Shown: positions 8,392 through 18,169, counted from the first letter of the stretch. The stretch: 64,000 bases of DNA from Pseudomonadota bacterium (GCA_021849295.1 JAJZTA010000011.1:19782-83781); one strand, 5' to 3'. Notes: generated by a model not told the origin, from the sequence alone. A program made the numbers and translations.

Positions 8392-9525
8392 TCACTGTTC
8401 CGTCCTGCGCTTCCGCACGCTTTCCGATTTCAGCTGGCCGCAGGCGGCAAGGATGTCGCGGCCGCGGGGTTTGCGCACGGGGGCATCATAGCCCGCGCCC
8501 TCCAAAATACGCGCGAATTTTTGCACGCGGTTGTCGCTGGATGTCTCGAAGTCCGACCCCGCCCACGGGTTGAAGGGGATCAGGTTGACTTTGCAGGGGA
8601 TGCCGTCCAGCAGTTTAGCGAGCGCATGCGCCTGATCGTCGCTGTCATTGACGTCTTTCAGCATCACGTATTCGAAGGTGATGCGGCGCTGTTCGCTTAA
8701 AGAAGGATAATTGCGGCAGGCCTCCAGCAATTCGGCCAAAGGATATTTTTTGTTGATCGGCATGATTTTCGAGCGCAGCTCGTCGTCCGGCGCGTGCAGG
8801 GAAATGGCGAGGTTGACGTTCAGCTCCTCCCCGCACTGCACGATCTGCGGCACGACGCCGGAGGTGGAAAGGGTGATGCGGCGTTTGGATATGTTGAGGC
8901 CGTCCGCGTCCATGCAAATCTTCAACGCTTTTGAAACGTTGTCGTAGTTATAAAGCGGCTCGCCCATGCCCATCATCACGATGTTGGTGAGCTCGCGGCC
9001 TTCGGTCTGTTTCTCGCCGCTTTTCGGCCATTCCTCCAGCACGTCGCGGGCGTGCAAGATCTGTTGCAGGATTTCTTCCGCGCTCAAGTTGCGCACCAGC
9101 GGCTGCGTGCCGGTGTGGCAGAACCGGCAGGTGAGCGTGCAGCCAACTTGCGACGAGACGCACAAAGTGCCGCGCTTTTCCTCGGGTATGTAAACCGTCT
9201 CGACCAGTTGCCCGTCGGAAAGTTTCAGGAGCCACTTGATCGTGCCGTCGGAGGATTTCTGCTCCGCCGCGACCGCGGGGCGTTCGATCGTATATTTTTC
9301 CGTGAGCAGGGCGCGCAGGTCCTTGGGCAGGTTCGCCATGGCGGCGAAATCCTTCGCCCCGCGGTGATAGATCCAGTGCCAGACCTGCTTGGCGCGGAAC
9401 TTGGGCACGCCCGCATCGATCATCACCGCCTGCATCTCGTCCGGTGCAAGGCCGATGAGCGGCATCTGCCCCGCCGCGTTGAGGGCGGGGGCGGCAAAGC
9501 GTCCCGAATGCGAAGCAAGGCTCAT
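8392..9525 (-). CDS. rlmN: 23S rRNA (adenine-2503-C2)/tRNA methyltransferase RlmN
   Basis: 377 residues, the usual length. The radical-SAM cluster motif CTLTCRFC uses Cys 129, 133 and 136. The SAM-binding [12 protein letters not shown] follows, and a conserved Cys near the C-terminus (DILAACGQL) is the methyl-carrying residue. RlmN methylates C2 of A2503 in 23S rRNA and A37 in some tRNAs, and acts in the cytoplasm. It lies downstream of a small gene on the same strand with a 12-base gap, so the two are probably cotranscribed. Confidence 0.97.
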   Translation of the reverse strand: MSLASHSGRFAAPALNAAGQMPLIGLAPDEMQAVMIDAGVPKFRAKQVWHWIYHRGAKDFAAMANLPKDLRALLTEKYTIERPAVAAEQKSSDGTIKWLLKLSDGQLVETVYIPEEKRGTLCVSSQVGCTLTCRFCHTGTQPLVRNLSAEEILQQILHARDVLEEWPKSGEKQTEGRELTNIVMMGMGEPLYNYDNVSKALKICMDADGLNISKRRITLSTSGVVPQIVQCGEELNVNLAISLHAPDDELRSKIMPINKKYPLAELLEACRNYPSLSEQRRITFEYVMLKDVNDSDDQAHALAKLLDGIPCKVNLIPFNPWAGSDFETSSDNRVQKFARILEGAGYDAPVRKPRGRDILAACGQLKSESVRKRRTEQ

Positions 9526-9537
9526 GATAAGAAAAGC

Positions 9538-9771
9538 TTAGCCAAGCACGACGGCCTGGATATGCCCTTTTTCATCAAGCAGCGCGTTGACGCGGCGTCC
9601 GCCGCGGTCGAAGTCGAGCGGCGCGCCCTGCATATGAACGCGCGCTTCGGCAAAGCCGGCCTTTTCGGCTTCGGTATGGAAATGCTGCTCGTTATAAAAC
9701 TTGCCGACCATGCCGTTAAAGGCATCGGTAAGAACGCCCTTTTCCCTGTGCTGGTTTTTTTCGAATTTCAT
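9538..9771 (-). CDS. Small hypothetical protein upstream of rlmN
   Basis: 77 residues from ATG 9771, chosen because an AAGGAG lies about ten bases upstream; an upstream in-frame start would lack this. The sequence begins MKFEKNQHREKGVLTDAFNG and ends in a short hydrophobic segment (GHIQAVVLG). It is His-rich in the middle (NEQHFHTEAE). No family recognised. It is most likely the leader gene of the rlmN transcript. Confidence 0.55.
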   Translation of the reverse strand: MKFEKNQHREKGVLTDAFNGMVGKFYNEQHFHTEAEKAGFAEARVHMQGAPLDFDRGGRRVNALLDEKGHIQAVVLG

Positions 9772-9847
9772 GCGACATATACTCCTTACTTTATGTGCCA
9801 AAAATTGAGCACCATAACTAACCGATATGTATTTTTATGTCAATAAA

Positions 9848-9878
9848 ATTCTATATTCTATTGATTTTTATATAGAAT
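9848..9878. repeat. Perfect 9-bp inverted repeat in the kdsB leader
   Basis: ATTCTATAT and its exact complement ATATAGAAT are separated by 13 bases in a very AT-rich stretch. The right arm ends 16 bases before the kdsB start codon. It could form an RNA hairpin near the ribosome-binding region or serve as a protein-binding site. No regulator is identifiable. Confidence 0.55.
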
Positions 9879-9894
9879 ATGCAAAAATAGTAGT

Positions 9895-10635
9895 ATGAAG
9901 CCGATTATCATGATCCCCGCGCGCCTCGCCTCGACGCGCCTGCCGAACAAGCCGCTGGCCGACATCCACGGCAAGCCAATGATCGTCCATGTGATGGAAC
10001 GCGCGCAAGAATCGAACCTCGGGCGCGTCGTCGTCGCCTGCGCCGAGCGGGAGATCAAGGACGCGGTCGAAAAGGCCGGCGGCGAGGCGGTGCTGACCGA
10101 CCCCGACCTGCCCTCCGGCTCGGACCGCATCCTCGCGGCGCTCGATGTCGCCGACACGAAAAAGGAATTCGACGCCGTCATCAACGTGCAGGGCGACCTG
10201 CCGACGCTCGACCCGAGGCTCCTCAAAACCGCCTTCGACCTGCTGCAGAACATGGAAGTCTCGATCGGCACGCTCGGCGCGGTGATCACCAAGGACGCGG
10301 AAAAGACCAACCCCAACGTCGTCAAGGCCGTGGCGGAGATCGACCTCGCAGGCGGACAAAAGAAAGGCCGCGCGCTCTATTTCACCCGCGCGACCGCGCC
10401 CGCCAACGACGGCCCGCTGCTGCACCACATCGGGCTCTATGCTTACAAGCGCCTCGCGCTGCAAAGGTTCGTCGCCGCGCAGCCGGGCATTCTCGAACGC
10501 CGCGAGAAACTCGAGCAGCTGCGCGCCCTCGGACTCGGCATGCGCATCGACATCGCCGTCGCCGACACCGTGCCGCTCGGCGTCGACACGCCCGAAGATC
10601 TCGAGACCGCGCGGCAGATGCTGCAAAAACAGTGA
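9895..10635 (+). CDS. kdsB: 3-deoxy-manno-octulosonate cytidylyltransferase
   Basis: 246 residues, the normal KdsB length. The N-terminal nucleotide-binding motif [14 protein letters not shown] (residues 8-21) and the LPSGSDRI and NVQGDLP segments are diagnostic. KdsB activates Kdo with CTP to give CMP-Kdo for addition to lipid A in the cytoplasm, so the organism makes Kdo-containing LPS. It overlaps the next gene by GTGA. The leader has no strong Shine-Dalgarno sequence but carries an inverted repeat. Confidence 0.96.
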   Translation: MKPIIMIPARLASTRLPNKPLADIHGKPMIVHVMERAQESNLGRVVVACAEREIKDAVEKAGGEAVLTDPDLPSGSDRILAALDVADTKKEFDAVINVQGDLPTLDPRLLKTAFDLLQNMEVSIGTLGAVITKDAEKTNPNVVKAVAEIDLAGGQKKGRALYFTRATAPANDGPLLHHIGLYAYKRLALQRFVAAQPGILERREKLEQLRALGLGMRIDIAVADTVPLGVDTPEDLETARQMLQKQ

Positions 10636-11435
10636 TACAGCATTTTATTATACCCGCCCTTTTTATCCTGGCGGCATTCCTGCTCTATTATCCGCTCGAG
10701 CGCGCGACGGCCATCACGCGTTTCAGAAAAACGGACGCGGGTTATTTCCTCGACATGGAATACGCGCTGCTGGCCCTGCTGCTGGGGCCGCTGGTCTGGA
10801 AGATTTTCATACATACCGGATTGCCATGGCCGGGCCTGAAGGCGGACGCAAGCCCGCATCTGCATGCCGCCGGAAAACATCTGCCCGCACTGCTCGGCTT
10901 TCCGCTGACACTGTTCGTCTATGACGCCGTCAACGCGGTGCGCCACCGCATTTTTCACATGCGGAGGCTCTGGGGTTTTCACAGCGTCCATCACAGCGCC
11001 GAAGACGTGAACTGGATTTCCGGCTTCCGCTTTCATCCCTTCGAAAGCGTCGTGACCATCATGATCCGCCTGACCGTTCTGGCGCTGCTCTATGCGACAG
11101 GCATCGCGAGCGCTGGCATCGTGGTGGCCGCAGTGATTTTCATCTACTTTTACAATTCCTTTATCCACACCAACTGCCACTGGACGTTCGGACCGCTGCA
11201 ACGCCTGCTCGCCAGCCCCGTCTATCACCGCTGGCACCATTCTCCGGATGCGGCGGCGATGGACAAAAACTTCGCCGGCATCTTTCCCGTCATCGACATG
11301 GCGATGGGCACATATTATATGCCGCAAGACAGGCTGCCGCTGATCTCCGGCCTGACCGGCGGGCAAAACGGCTATCCGGAAAGCTTCTGGCGCCAGTGCG
11401 CCTACCCGTTCCGACGCGCGAAATCCGGATCATGA
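10632..11435 (+). CDS. Sterol desaturase/fatty acid hydroxylase superfamily membrane protein
   Basis: 267 residues from a GTG start that overlaps the kdsB stop (GTGA), implying translational coupling. Four to five transmembrane helices carry the di-iron histidine clusters of this superfamily: HRIFH, then HSVHH about ten residues later, and HRWHH near residue 208. Members hydroxylate or desaturate lipids or carotenoids at the membrane. Coupling to kdsB suggests a lipid A or other envelope lipid substrate; that is inference from context only. Confidence 0.85.
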   Translation: MIQHFIIPALFILAAFLLYYPLERATAITRFRKTDAGYFLDMEYALLALLLGPLVWKIFIHTGLPWPGLKADASPHLHAAGKHLPALLGFPLTLFVYDAVNAVRHRIFHMRRLWGFHSVHHSAEDVNWISGFRFHPFESVVTIMIRLTVLALLYATGIASAGIVVAAVIFIYFYNSFIHTNCHWTFGPLQRLLASPVYHRWHHSPDAAAMDKNFAGIFPVIDMAMGTYYMPQDRLPLISGLTGGQNGYPESFWRQCAYPFRRAKSGS

Positions 11436-11454
11436 CGTATCTTCGAAAAATTCT

Positions 11455-12375
11455 TCAGGGCGCGACGGGGGCAGTCCGCGCGGGTTCGGGCCGCTGTTGG
11501 AGCGCGGCCCGTTTCTCGGCGGCGCGGAGGAGTTGCTCGTAAAAGCCGGCGACCTTGCCCGCGAGGGCCGTCTTGCCTTCCGCGTCCGGCGTGTCCCAGC
11601 CGGCGACCAGCTTTCCCGCGCGCTTATAGTCCGCGCACAAATCCAGAAACTGCCGCATCTTTGCGGCATCAGCGGGCCCCGCCTTGTCCGGCCAGGCATC
11701 GTTGAACGCATGGCGCAAAGGCCCGTATAATTCCTCTTCCGCCTTCGCCGCGTCGCGCGCGAGCTGATCTTGCTTTTTGAGCCCCAGCGCCGTCTTGATC
11801 CGCACGACGTTGCCCCGCGACAGGTTTTCCACCGCGCCGCGATCGATCACGATGGGAATGCCGTCGGGAAACTGCGGCATGTTGACGGGCATCCGTCCGA
11901 AATTGACCGTCTGGCTATCCCAGAAACTCACCCCCTGTTTATTCAGGCGCTCTTGCAAAAAAGCGTTTTGTTCGTATGTGCCGCCGACGCGGCAGCCCGG
12001 ACAAATCGTCACGATGGCCTCGCCGACGTCGAACGACGCCAGCGGCTGCAAAACCCACGGCGCGCCCTTGGCCTGCGCCCCGCCGCTCTCACCAAGATGT
12101 CGCTTGTCTTCCACGCGCAAGACCAGCCCGTAGCGCGACATGAAAACCAGCTGGCCTTCTGTTCCCGCGATAAATTCGTCTTTCTGTTCGGGCGGCGGCA
12201 GACCCAGCTTCCCGAAAACATCCAGAACATTTCTGACCGTTTTCTCGTCAAGCTTGTTGTACCTTGTCTTGCCCAGCAAATAATCGGTGAAAGGCGTTTC
12301 GGGAATACCGGATTCCTTTGTAACGACGCCGAAAGCGCCGAGCAGTTTTTTCTTGGTGTAGGAGAAGGCGGACAT
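11455..12375 (-). CDS. Hypothetical cytoplasmic protein
   Basis: 306 residues, no signal peptide or membrane helix. The first ~90 residues look like a compact domain (FTDYLLGKTRYNKLDEKTV, then KLGLPPPEQKDEF). A middle part includes a CPGC pair (TICPGCRVGG) and FPDGIPIVIDRGA. The C-terminal ~100 residues are helical and charged and end in a Pro/Ala tail. A GGAGAGAAG lies upstream of the start. I do not recognise a family. It is convergent with the hydroxylase gene. Confidence 0.6.
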   Translation of the reverse strand: MSAFSYTKKKLLGAFGVVTKESGIPETPFTDYLLGKTRYNKLDEKTVRNVLDVFGKLGLPPPEQKDEFIAGTEGQLVFMSRYGLVLRVEDKRHLGESGGAQAKGAPWVLQPLASFDVGEAIVTICPGCRVGGTYEQNAFLQERLNKQGVSFWDSQTVNFGRMPVNMPQFPDGIPIVIDRGAVENLSRGNVVRIKTALGLKKQDQLARDAAKAEEELYGPLRHAFNDAWPDKAGPADAAKMRQFLDLCADYKRAGKLVAGWDTPDAEGKTALAGKVAGFYEQLLRAAEKRAALQQRPEPARTAPVAP

Positions 12376-12550
12376 ATACTTCTACTTCTCTCCATTTTCG
12401 TATCACGCCATCATAGCATAATAAAAGTTAAATTTTTACATATGAAAAAATAACGGGCAAATCTGCGCGGAAATTGAACTTTCCCGTGACCGTCCCGCTT
12501 ATGCGTGTTAGGGTTGACGCGTATATAACTCTCAGGGGAGGACTTCACCC

Positions 12551-12751
12551 ATGGCCACACATGCCCACCTTGCCGCCAAACTGCTGCGCGATGCCGCGAC
12601 GTTTTTCAGAAACGTTGGCGCGCAAAATCCGCCGCTGAAAGAGCAGATGGACGACAACGCCTCCGTGTACGACCAAGTGGCCGACCTCGTCGAGAACGAC
12701 CCGATGGGCGAACTCGACATCGGCGACGCCGAAGCCCCCGCCAAGGCCTGA
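12551..12751 (+). CDS. Small conserved-type helical protein
   Basis: 66 residues with a good ribosome-binding site (GGGGAGGA, about ten bases upstream). The sequence MATHAHLAAKLLRDAATFF and the following QMDDNASVYDQVADLVENDP form amphipathic helices and an acidic tail. The layout resembles small uncharacterised alphaproteobacterial proteins I have seen, but no function is known. It stands alone upstream of ftsK. Confidence 0.7.
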   Translation: MATHAHLAAKLLRDAATFFRNVGAQNPPLKEQMDDNASVYDQVADLVENDPMGELDIGDAEAPAKA

Positions 12752-12865
12752 AATTTTTTCCGTTTCCGTTCTTTTATAAAGCAGAATCCGCGGCTCTTTT
12801 CTTGAGATAAGCCGCCGCTGTGGTTATACTTGCCTTTAAAGGTACTCGGGGAGGGGAACGTTCGT

Positions 12866-15283
12866 ATGGCGCTTTTTTCGCATAAATCAGGCCGCAAGCT
12901 GCGTGTCAGAAAGCAGCAGCGTCCGCCGCTGCTGCCCGCCGCCGTGCAGGGCTTCATCGCGCGGCGCCTGACGGACGCCGCCGGCGCCGGCTTCACCGCG
13001 CTCGGCCTGTGTCTTGCGCTGTCCTTTATCAGTTTCAATCCCGTCGATCCGTCGTTCGACACCGCCGCGGTGCCGGGCGCGAAAATCCACAACCTCTTCG
13101 GCAGCTTCGGCGCGCACACCGCGGACCTCATGCTGCAAACACTCGGCCTCGCCGCCTATCTTTTCTGCGGCGCGTTCATCGCCTGGGGATATCGCATCAT
13201 TGCGCGCAAGCCGCTGTCGAATTTCAGCAGCAAAGTCACGATGCTGATCGTCGCGGTGCTCGCGGGCGCGGTCACGCTCGCGCGCATACCCGCCTTCGGC
13301 ACATGGGACATCGGCGGCACCGGCGTCAGCGCCTATCTCGGCGGCAGCGCGGGCGCGCTGCTCTTTTCCGGCATCGGCAACCACCTGCGCGGCTGGATCG
13401 GCGCGCCGGCGTTTATTTTCGTCGCGCTCTCCGCCTTCATGATCGCCTGCGTCAGCTACCTCTTCGCGCTCGGCCTCAGCTTCGGCGAATGGACGAAGAT
13501 CATCTCGACGCTGCAGGGTATCGCTTCCGCCACGCTGGACAAGACCGGAACCGCGCTGGCGCGCTTCAGGGACTGGCACAGCCGCAACACGACCGAACGC
13601 GCCGCTGCCGTGCGCCGCCCGCGCATCAGCCTGAAAACCGACACGCCGCCCGAACCCGCGCAGGATATGCCGCAAGCCGCCCCGCCCGCCGATGCGGGCC
13701 GTAAACCTCTTGTCGCCGAACGCGCCGACAAAAAGAAAGCGAACGCCAAGGACACGCGACAGAAAAACCTCAACTTGCGCAACAGCGACGACGAGTGGAA
13801 CCTCCCGTCGCTCGACCTGCTGGAAGACCGCGCCAACACCGTGGCGAAGCTCGACGAGGCCGCGTTGCAGAAGAACGCCGAGATGCTGCAATCGACGCTG
13901 CACGACTTCGGCGTCACCGGCGAGATTTTGAAAGTCAGCCCCGGGCCGATCGTCACCCTGTACGAAATGGAGCCCGCGCCGGGCACGAAAACATCACGCG
14001 TCATCGGCCTTTCGGACGACATCGCCCGCTCGATGAGCGCGGTCTCGGTGCGCGTCGCGGTCGTGCCGGGCAAGAACGCCATCGGCATGGAACTGCCCAA
14101 TGCAAAAAGAGAGACCGTGTTCTTCAAGGAAATGGCGGCCTCGCGCGATTACGAGAAGACCACCGCCTGCCTGCCGCTGGCGCTCGGCAAGAACATCTCC
14201 GGCGGCACGGTCATCGCCGATCTCGCGCGCATGCCGCACCTGCTGGTCGCGGGCACGACCGGCTCGGGCAAATCCGTCGCCGTCAACACGATGATCCTCT
14301 CCTTGCTCTACAAGCTCTCGCCGGAGCAGTGCCGCTTCATCATGATCGACCCGAAGATGCTCGAGCTCTCCGTCTATGACGACATTCCGCATCTCCTCAC
14401 CCCCGTCGTGACCGAGCCGCACCGCGCCGTCACCGCGCTCAAGTGGGCGGTGCGCGAGATGGAAGACCGCTACCGCGCCATGTCGAAACTCGGCGTGCGC
14501 AACATCGACGGCTTCAACGAGCGCGTGCAGGCCGCGCGCGCTTCCGGCGAAGTGCTGATGCACAAGGTGCAGACGGGCTTCGACGCCGACACCGGCAAAC
14601 CGGTCTACGAAGAGCAGCCGATGTCGATGACGGAACTGCCTTACATCGTCATCATCGTCGACGAATTCGCCGACCTGATGCTCGTCGCGGGCAAAGAAGT
14701 CGAAAACGCCATCCAGCGCCTCGCGCAAATGGCGCGCGCCGCGGGCATCCATCTCATCATGGCGACGCAAAGGCCTTCCGTCGACGTCATCACCGGCGTC
14801 ATCAAGGCGAACTTCCCGACACGCATCTCGTTCCAGGTCACCAGCCGCATCGACAGCCGCACCATCCTCGGCGACAGCGGCGCGGAACAGCTGCTCGGAC
14901 AGGGCGACATGCTCTATATGGCGGCGGGCGGGCGCCTGACGCGCGTGCACGGGCCGTTCGTCTCCGACGAGGAAGTCGAAAAGGTCGTCAAATACCTGCG
15001 CCTGCAGGGCGCGCCCGACTACATCGACGGCGTGACGGAAAGCGAAGAGGAACAGGGCGGCGATTCAGGCAGCTTCGGCGGCAGCGGCGACGATCTTTAC
15101 GATCAGGCCGTGGCCATCGTCCTGCGCGACCGCAAGGTTTCGACCAGCTACATTCAGCGGCAGCTTAGCATCGGCTACAACCGCGCCGCAAACATTATCG
15201 ACCGCATGGAAAAAGAAGGTCTCATCAGCGCTGCCAACCATGTCGGCAAGCGCGAAATACTCGTGGAGAATTACGGCACATGA
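12866..15283 (+). CDS. ftsK: DNA translocase FtsK
   Basis: 805 residues from ATG 12866, chosen because a GGGGAGGGG precedes it; a frame start at 12830 has none. The N-terminus has four transmembrane helices (FTALGLCLALSFISF onward), then a short charged linker with a basic KKKANAKDTRQK stretch. The motor has Walker A GTTGSGKSVAV near residue 461 and the Walker B segment YIVIIVDEFADLM. The C-terminal ~65 residues are the winged-helix gamma domain (VSTSYIQRQLSIGYNRA) that reads polar DNA sequences. FtsK links septum assembly with chromosome dimer resolution. It overlaps or abuts the next gene and lies upstream of lolA, a common order. Confidence 0.96.
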   Translation: MALFSHKSGRKLRVRKQQRPPLLPAAVQGFIARRLTDAAGAGFTALGLCLALSFISFNPVDPSFDTAAVPGAKIHNLFGSFGAHTADLMLQTLGLAAYLFCGAFIAWGYRIIARKPLSNFSSKVTMLIVAVLAGAVTLARIPAFGTWDIGGTGVSAYLGGSAGALLFSGIGNHLRGWIGAPAFIFVALSAFMIACVSYLFALGLSFGEWTKIISTLQGIASATLDKTGTALARFRDWHSRNTTERAAAVRRPRISLKTDTPPEPAQDMPQAAPPADAGRKPLVAERADKKKANAKDTRQKNLNLRNSDDEWNLPSLDLLEDRANTVAKLDEAALQKNAEMLQSTLHDFGVTGEILKVSPGPIVTLYEMEPAPGTKTSRVIGLSDDIARSMSAVSVRVAVVPGKNAIGMELPNAKRETVFFKEMAASRDYEKTTACLPLALGKNISGGTVIADLARMPHLLVAGTTGSGKSVAVNTMILSLLYKLSPEQCRFIMIDPKMLELSVYDDIPHLLTPVVTEPHRAVTALKWAVREMEDRYRAMSKLGVRNIDGFNERVQAARASGEVLMHKVQTGFDADTGKPVYEEQPMSMTELPYIVIIVDEFADLMLVAGKEVENAIQRLAQMARAAGIHLIMATQRPSVDVITGVIKANFPTRISFQVTSRIDSRTILGDSGAEQLLGQGDMLYMAAGGRLTRVHGPFVSDEEVEKVVKYLRLQGAPDYIDGVTESEEEQGGDSGSFGGSGDDLYDQAVAIVLRDRKVSTSYIQRQLSIGYNRAANIIDRMEKEGLISAANHVGKREILVENYGT

Positions 15284-15300
15284 AAAAGGGTGAAAAACGC

Positions 15301-15987
15301 ATGAAAAAAACAATCTTCGCGGCGCTGGCCGCATCCTTCGTCTTCGGCATCGGCCTTGCGGCCTTCGGCGCGCGGGCGGACATCGTGCCCTGGACGGTGC
15401 CGGCGCGGCGGACGCTGTTCGTCTCCGCGTGGAACACGCGCATCAGGCTGCAGGCGCCCCAGAACATGTGCTTCGTCGACAAAACGATGGCGGCGCAAAA
15501 CCAGGACTGGATCAACATGAAAGACTTCGCCGAGCAGAACAACGACCAGGTGTTGCTCGCCGGCTTCATGGACTGCGGCCAGATCGACGGCGTCGCCTCA
15601 TGGGGCGAAAAGACGCCGGATTACGGCATCGTCACCTGGCTTGATCCCGCCATCGGCGCCACGACGAAAATGAGCCGCGAGGATTATCTCGACATGCGCG
15701 AGGCCTCGTTCCGCAACTACGCCCAGACCCGCTTTCCCGGCCTGAAGGCGGAAAACGTGCACCGCACGGCCGATGCCGTCGCGGTCATCCTCACCGGAAA
15801 CCTGATGAAGCCGGGCGACGATCCCGGCGTCAAGCATCAGGCGGCGGCGATCATCGCCACGACCACGCTCCGCCACGTACCGGTCGAATTCACGCTTTAT
15901 TACGGCGGCAAGAACGTTCCGGACAAGGAGGCGCTCGCCAACATCGCCGATACGTTCGCGCGGCAGATGATCCTGCTCAATCATTGA
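15301..15987 (+). CDS. Exported protein between ftsK and lolA, unknown family
   Basis: 228 residues from ATG 15301; an earlier in-frame ATG at 15280 overlaps the ftsK stop. The N-terminus (MKKTIFAALAASFVFGIG, then ARA) is a Sec signal peptide. The mature chain has two Cys (MCFVDK and MDCGQ) that could pair. Segments such as FVSAWNTRIRLQAPQN and EFTLYYGGKNVPDKEALAN suggest a globular periplasmic fold. No family recognised. Position within the ftsK-lolA transcript suggests an envelope role. Confidence 0.7.
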   Translation: MKKTIFAALAASFVFGIGLAAFGARADIVPWTVPARRTLFVSAWNTRIRLQAPQNMCFVDKTMAAQNQDWINMKDFAEQNNDQVLLAGFMDCGQIDGVASWGEKTPDYGIVTWLDPAIGATTKMSREDYLDMREASFRNYAQTRFPGLKAENVHRTADAVAVILTGNLMKPGDDPGVKHQAAAIIATTTLRHVPVEFTLYYGGKNVPDKEALANIADTFARQMILLNH

Positions 15988-16005
15988 CCGCGTTCCGGCC
16001 CTGAC

Positions 16006-16656
16006 ATGCGCGCTTTCAAAATAAAATGCGGCGGCATCGTTGTGCTCTTCGCCGCCCTGCTTCTGGCCGCGCCCGCCGCGGCCAAAGCGGCAGACGCGCG
16101 CACGGGCGTCAATCAGGCCGTCGTCAAAATCGTCACGGACTACCTCGACGGCCTGACGACGCTCAAGGCGCATTTCGTCCAGAAGGCGGCGGACGGCACG
16201 CAGCGCGGCGGCACCTTCTACCTCAAGCGTCCGGGAAAAATGCGTATCGTCTACGATCCGCCGGACAAGGACTTCATCGTCGCCGACGGCCTTTTCATCC
16301 ATTATTACGACGCGAGCACGCAACGGACGAGCAGCGCGCTGATCAGCCATTCCGTCGCCGACTTCTTCCTGCGCAAGCATTTGAAGGTCGCCGGCGACGT
16401 CAGCGTCTCCGCCGCCACGCAAAAAGGCGACACCCTTTCGATGACCGTGGTGCAAACCAAAAACCCGCTCGCAGGATCGCTGACGCTGTTCTTCGGCAAA
16501 TCCCCCCTGCGCCTGACGTCCTGGCGCGTGGTCGACGCCGAGGGGCTGACGACGACGGTCGACTTAAGCGGCATCAAGACGGGAATCAGGCTCAAGAGCG
16601 ACCTCTTCCACTACTACGACCCGGCCCGATCTGCGCACCTTTATAACGAAAATTAA
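16006..16656 (+). CDS. lolA: Outer-membrane lipoprotein carrier protein LolA
   Basis: 216 residues with a signal peptide ending near AAKAADA. The LolA fold signature is visible: LTTLKAHFVQKAADGTQRGG, then FYLKRPGKMRIVYDPP, DFIVADG, and near the end LTTTVDLSGIKTG. LolA carries lipoproteins through the periplasm from the LolCDE exporter to LolB. The length is typical. It follows ftsK as in many proteobacteria, with one unknown exported protein between them. Confidence 0.93.
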   Translation: MRAFKIKCGGIVVLFAALLLAAPAAAKAADARTGVNQAVVKIVTDYLDGLTTLKAHFVQKAADGTQRGGTFYLKRPGKMRIVYDPPDKDFIVADGLFIHYYDASTQRTSSALISHSVADFFLRKHLKVAGDVSVSAATQKGDTLSMTVVQTKNPLAGSLTLFFGKSPLRLTSWRVVDAEGLTTTVDLSGIKTGIRLKSDLFHYYDPARSAHLYNEN

Positions 16657-16759
16657 TCTTTATTTTCAATAATATATGATATAACCGCTTGATATTTTCC
16701 AAAAAGCGTGATACCGTAGTATCGTAGCCGAATGTTCTTAACGATTTAGGGATGTAGCC

Positions 16760-18151
16760 ATGACGGAAAGTCAGTTCGTTGACCCCTCGAACAAAAAAGC
16801 CCCCCAAGACGCGGAAGAAATGCAGTTTCCCAAAACCGGAGAGTTTATAGCCGATGAAGATGGCGAAGTCTTGCCAAGCATCAGAGGCAGAGGTATCGCC
16901 TCGAACCTGATCAACGTGCAAAAAGCCAGACAAGAGGCGGAACAACAGCAGAATTCCGCACCTGAGCAGGATCAGGAACAAGGACCGGAGCAGGAAGGGC
17001 CTTTCGACAAGTTCCGCCAGACAGCCTTTCACAAAATCATCACCGAACTCTGGGGGCAGCCGCAGATCGCCGACTATATGGCAGTCCGCCTCGCGCAATA
17101 TATGGATCTCGAGTCCGCGGAAAAAACCAAAAACGGCTTCAAGGTCCAAACGCAGGACGGCAACACGATCAACTGGGGCATCACGCAAGAAAGTGACGGC
17201 ACCCTCACCGAAGCCATCACCGCGAAAAAGCGCAACTTCACCCAGAATACCGCCGACGCCATGATTGCGATGTCTCTGGTGCACGGCTGGCGCGAGATTT
17301 ATGTCGATGGCAAGCCGGAACACCAGGAGATGCTGTGGCTCTCCGTCCAGCGCGCCGCGATCGCCGAACAAAGGGAATTCGAAAGACAGCAACGCGACGG
17401 CGAAAGGCCGACCGACGAAAAATATACGCCGCCCCAGGTCATGAACTTCGAGCCGGATAAAAACTCTGCCGTCTATCAGACATGGCTGAAGGAACGCGCG
17501 GAATTTGAAGCGGAACGCGAAGAGTTCCGCAATCCGGCCACCGTCCGCAACACCCCGCTGCTCGAGGCGCCGGACGCCGCGCAATCGGACAGCAAAGCGC
17601 CGGCAGCCCCCGAAACCGCAACGCCAGACGAGGCCGCAAAACAGAAAGAGACGGCGCCGGAGGCTATAGCCCCCGCGCCAACGGAGGCCAAACCGCCCGA
17701 AGCCGCAAAACCGGAAGCCACTGCGCCTGAAACCGCTGCGCCCGCACAGCCCGAAGCTGCCGTGCCCGCCCAGACGGAAGCCAAGGCACCTGATGCAGCA
17801 AAACCAGCAGAGGCACCAGAGGCCGCCAAAGCGCCCGAAGCGGCCAAACCTGCACAGCCCGAAGCCACAGCGCCTGAAAAAGACGCGCCGGCCGCCGCCG
17901 ATGTCGACGATGGCATAAAAGCCAAAAATCCGGCTTTCGAAGCCAAGCACCCGCGCGACAAGGAAGGCCACTTCGTCAGTCCCGAAACCGGCAAGCACAA
18001 GCCGATCACCAAACGCGCGAAGGGCGAGGCGGCGGCGGAGTTCAACGAAAAGGCGGCGCGGAGCGAAGCCCCCACTGCCGCCGTCAAGGCGACCCGCGAA
18101 AAAGCGCCGCCCGCGCGACGCCACGAAGGAAAGGCACCGCTGCCGACCTGA
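16760..18151 (+). CDS. LPD7-like protein with Ala/Pro/Glu repeat linker
   Basis: 463 residues, cytoplasmic. Residues ~1-80 are charged and Gln/Glu-rich. Residues ~165-215 (NTADAMIAMSLVHGWREIYV, then DGKPEHQEMLWLSVQRAAIA) match the pattern of the large polyvalent-protein-associated domain LPD7, common in relaxase and conjugative polyproteins. Residues ~270-380 are low-complexity Ala-Pro-Glu-Lys repeats (PEAAKPE, APEAAK). The C-terminus is basic with HPRDKEGHFVSPETGKHKP. An acidic-to-basic polarity and a long flexible linker suggest a tethering or nucleic-acid-binding role. The LPD7 assignment is by eye and moderately sure; it may be a degenerate relative. Confidence 0.6.
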   Translation: MTESQFVDPSNKKAPQDAEEMQFPKTGEFIADEDGEVLPSIRGRGIASNLINVQKARQEAEQQQNSAPEQDQEQGPEQEGPFDKFRQTAFHKIITELWGQPQIADYMAVRLAQYMDLESAEKTKNGFKVQTQDGNTINWGITQESDGTLTEAITAKKRNFTQNTADAMIAMSLVHGWREIYVDGKPEHQEMLWLSVQRAAIAEQREFERQQRDGERPTDEKYTPPQVMNFEPDKNSAVYQTWLKERAEFEAEREEFRNPATVRNTPLLEAPDAAQSDSKAPAAPETATPDEAAKQKETAPEAIAPAPTEAKPPEAAKPEATAPETAAPAQPEAAVPAQTEAKAPDAAKPAEAPEAAKAPEAAKPAQPEATAPEKDAPAAADVDDGIKAKNPAFEAKHPRDKEGHFVSPETGKHKPITKRAKGEAAAEFNEKAARSEAPTAAVKATREKAPPARRHEGKAPLPT

Positions 18152-18169
18152 TATGCGCGCTGACATCAC

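Noticed and set aside
17560..17890. Repetitive tract that could be mistaken for a CRISPR-like or tandem DNA repeat
   Set aside because: Repeats are irregular at DNA level and follow the Ala-Pro-Glu-Lys codon pattern of a protein linker; no constant repeat with unique spacers exists. No CRISPR array was seen elsewhere.
16592..18169. Long open frame opposite the LPD7-like gene
   Set aside because: Its Phe/Gly/Arg-rich repeats are the complement of the Ala/Pro/Glu repeats on the coding strand.
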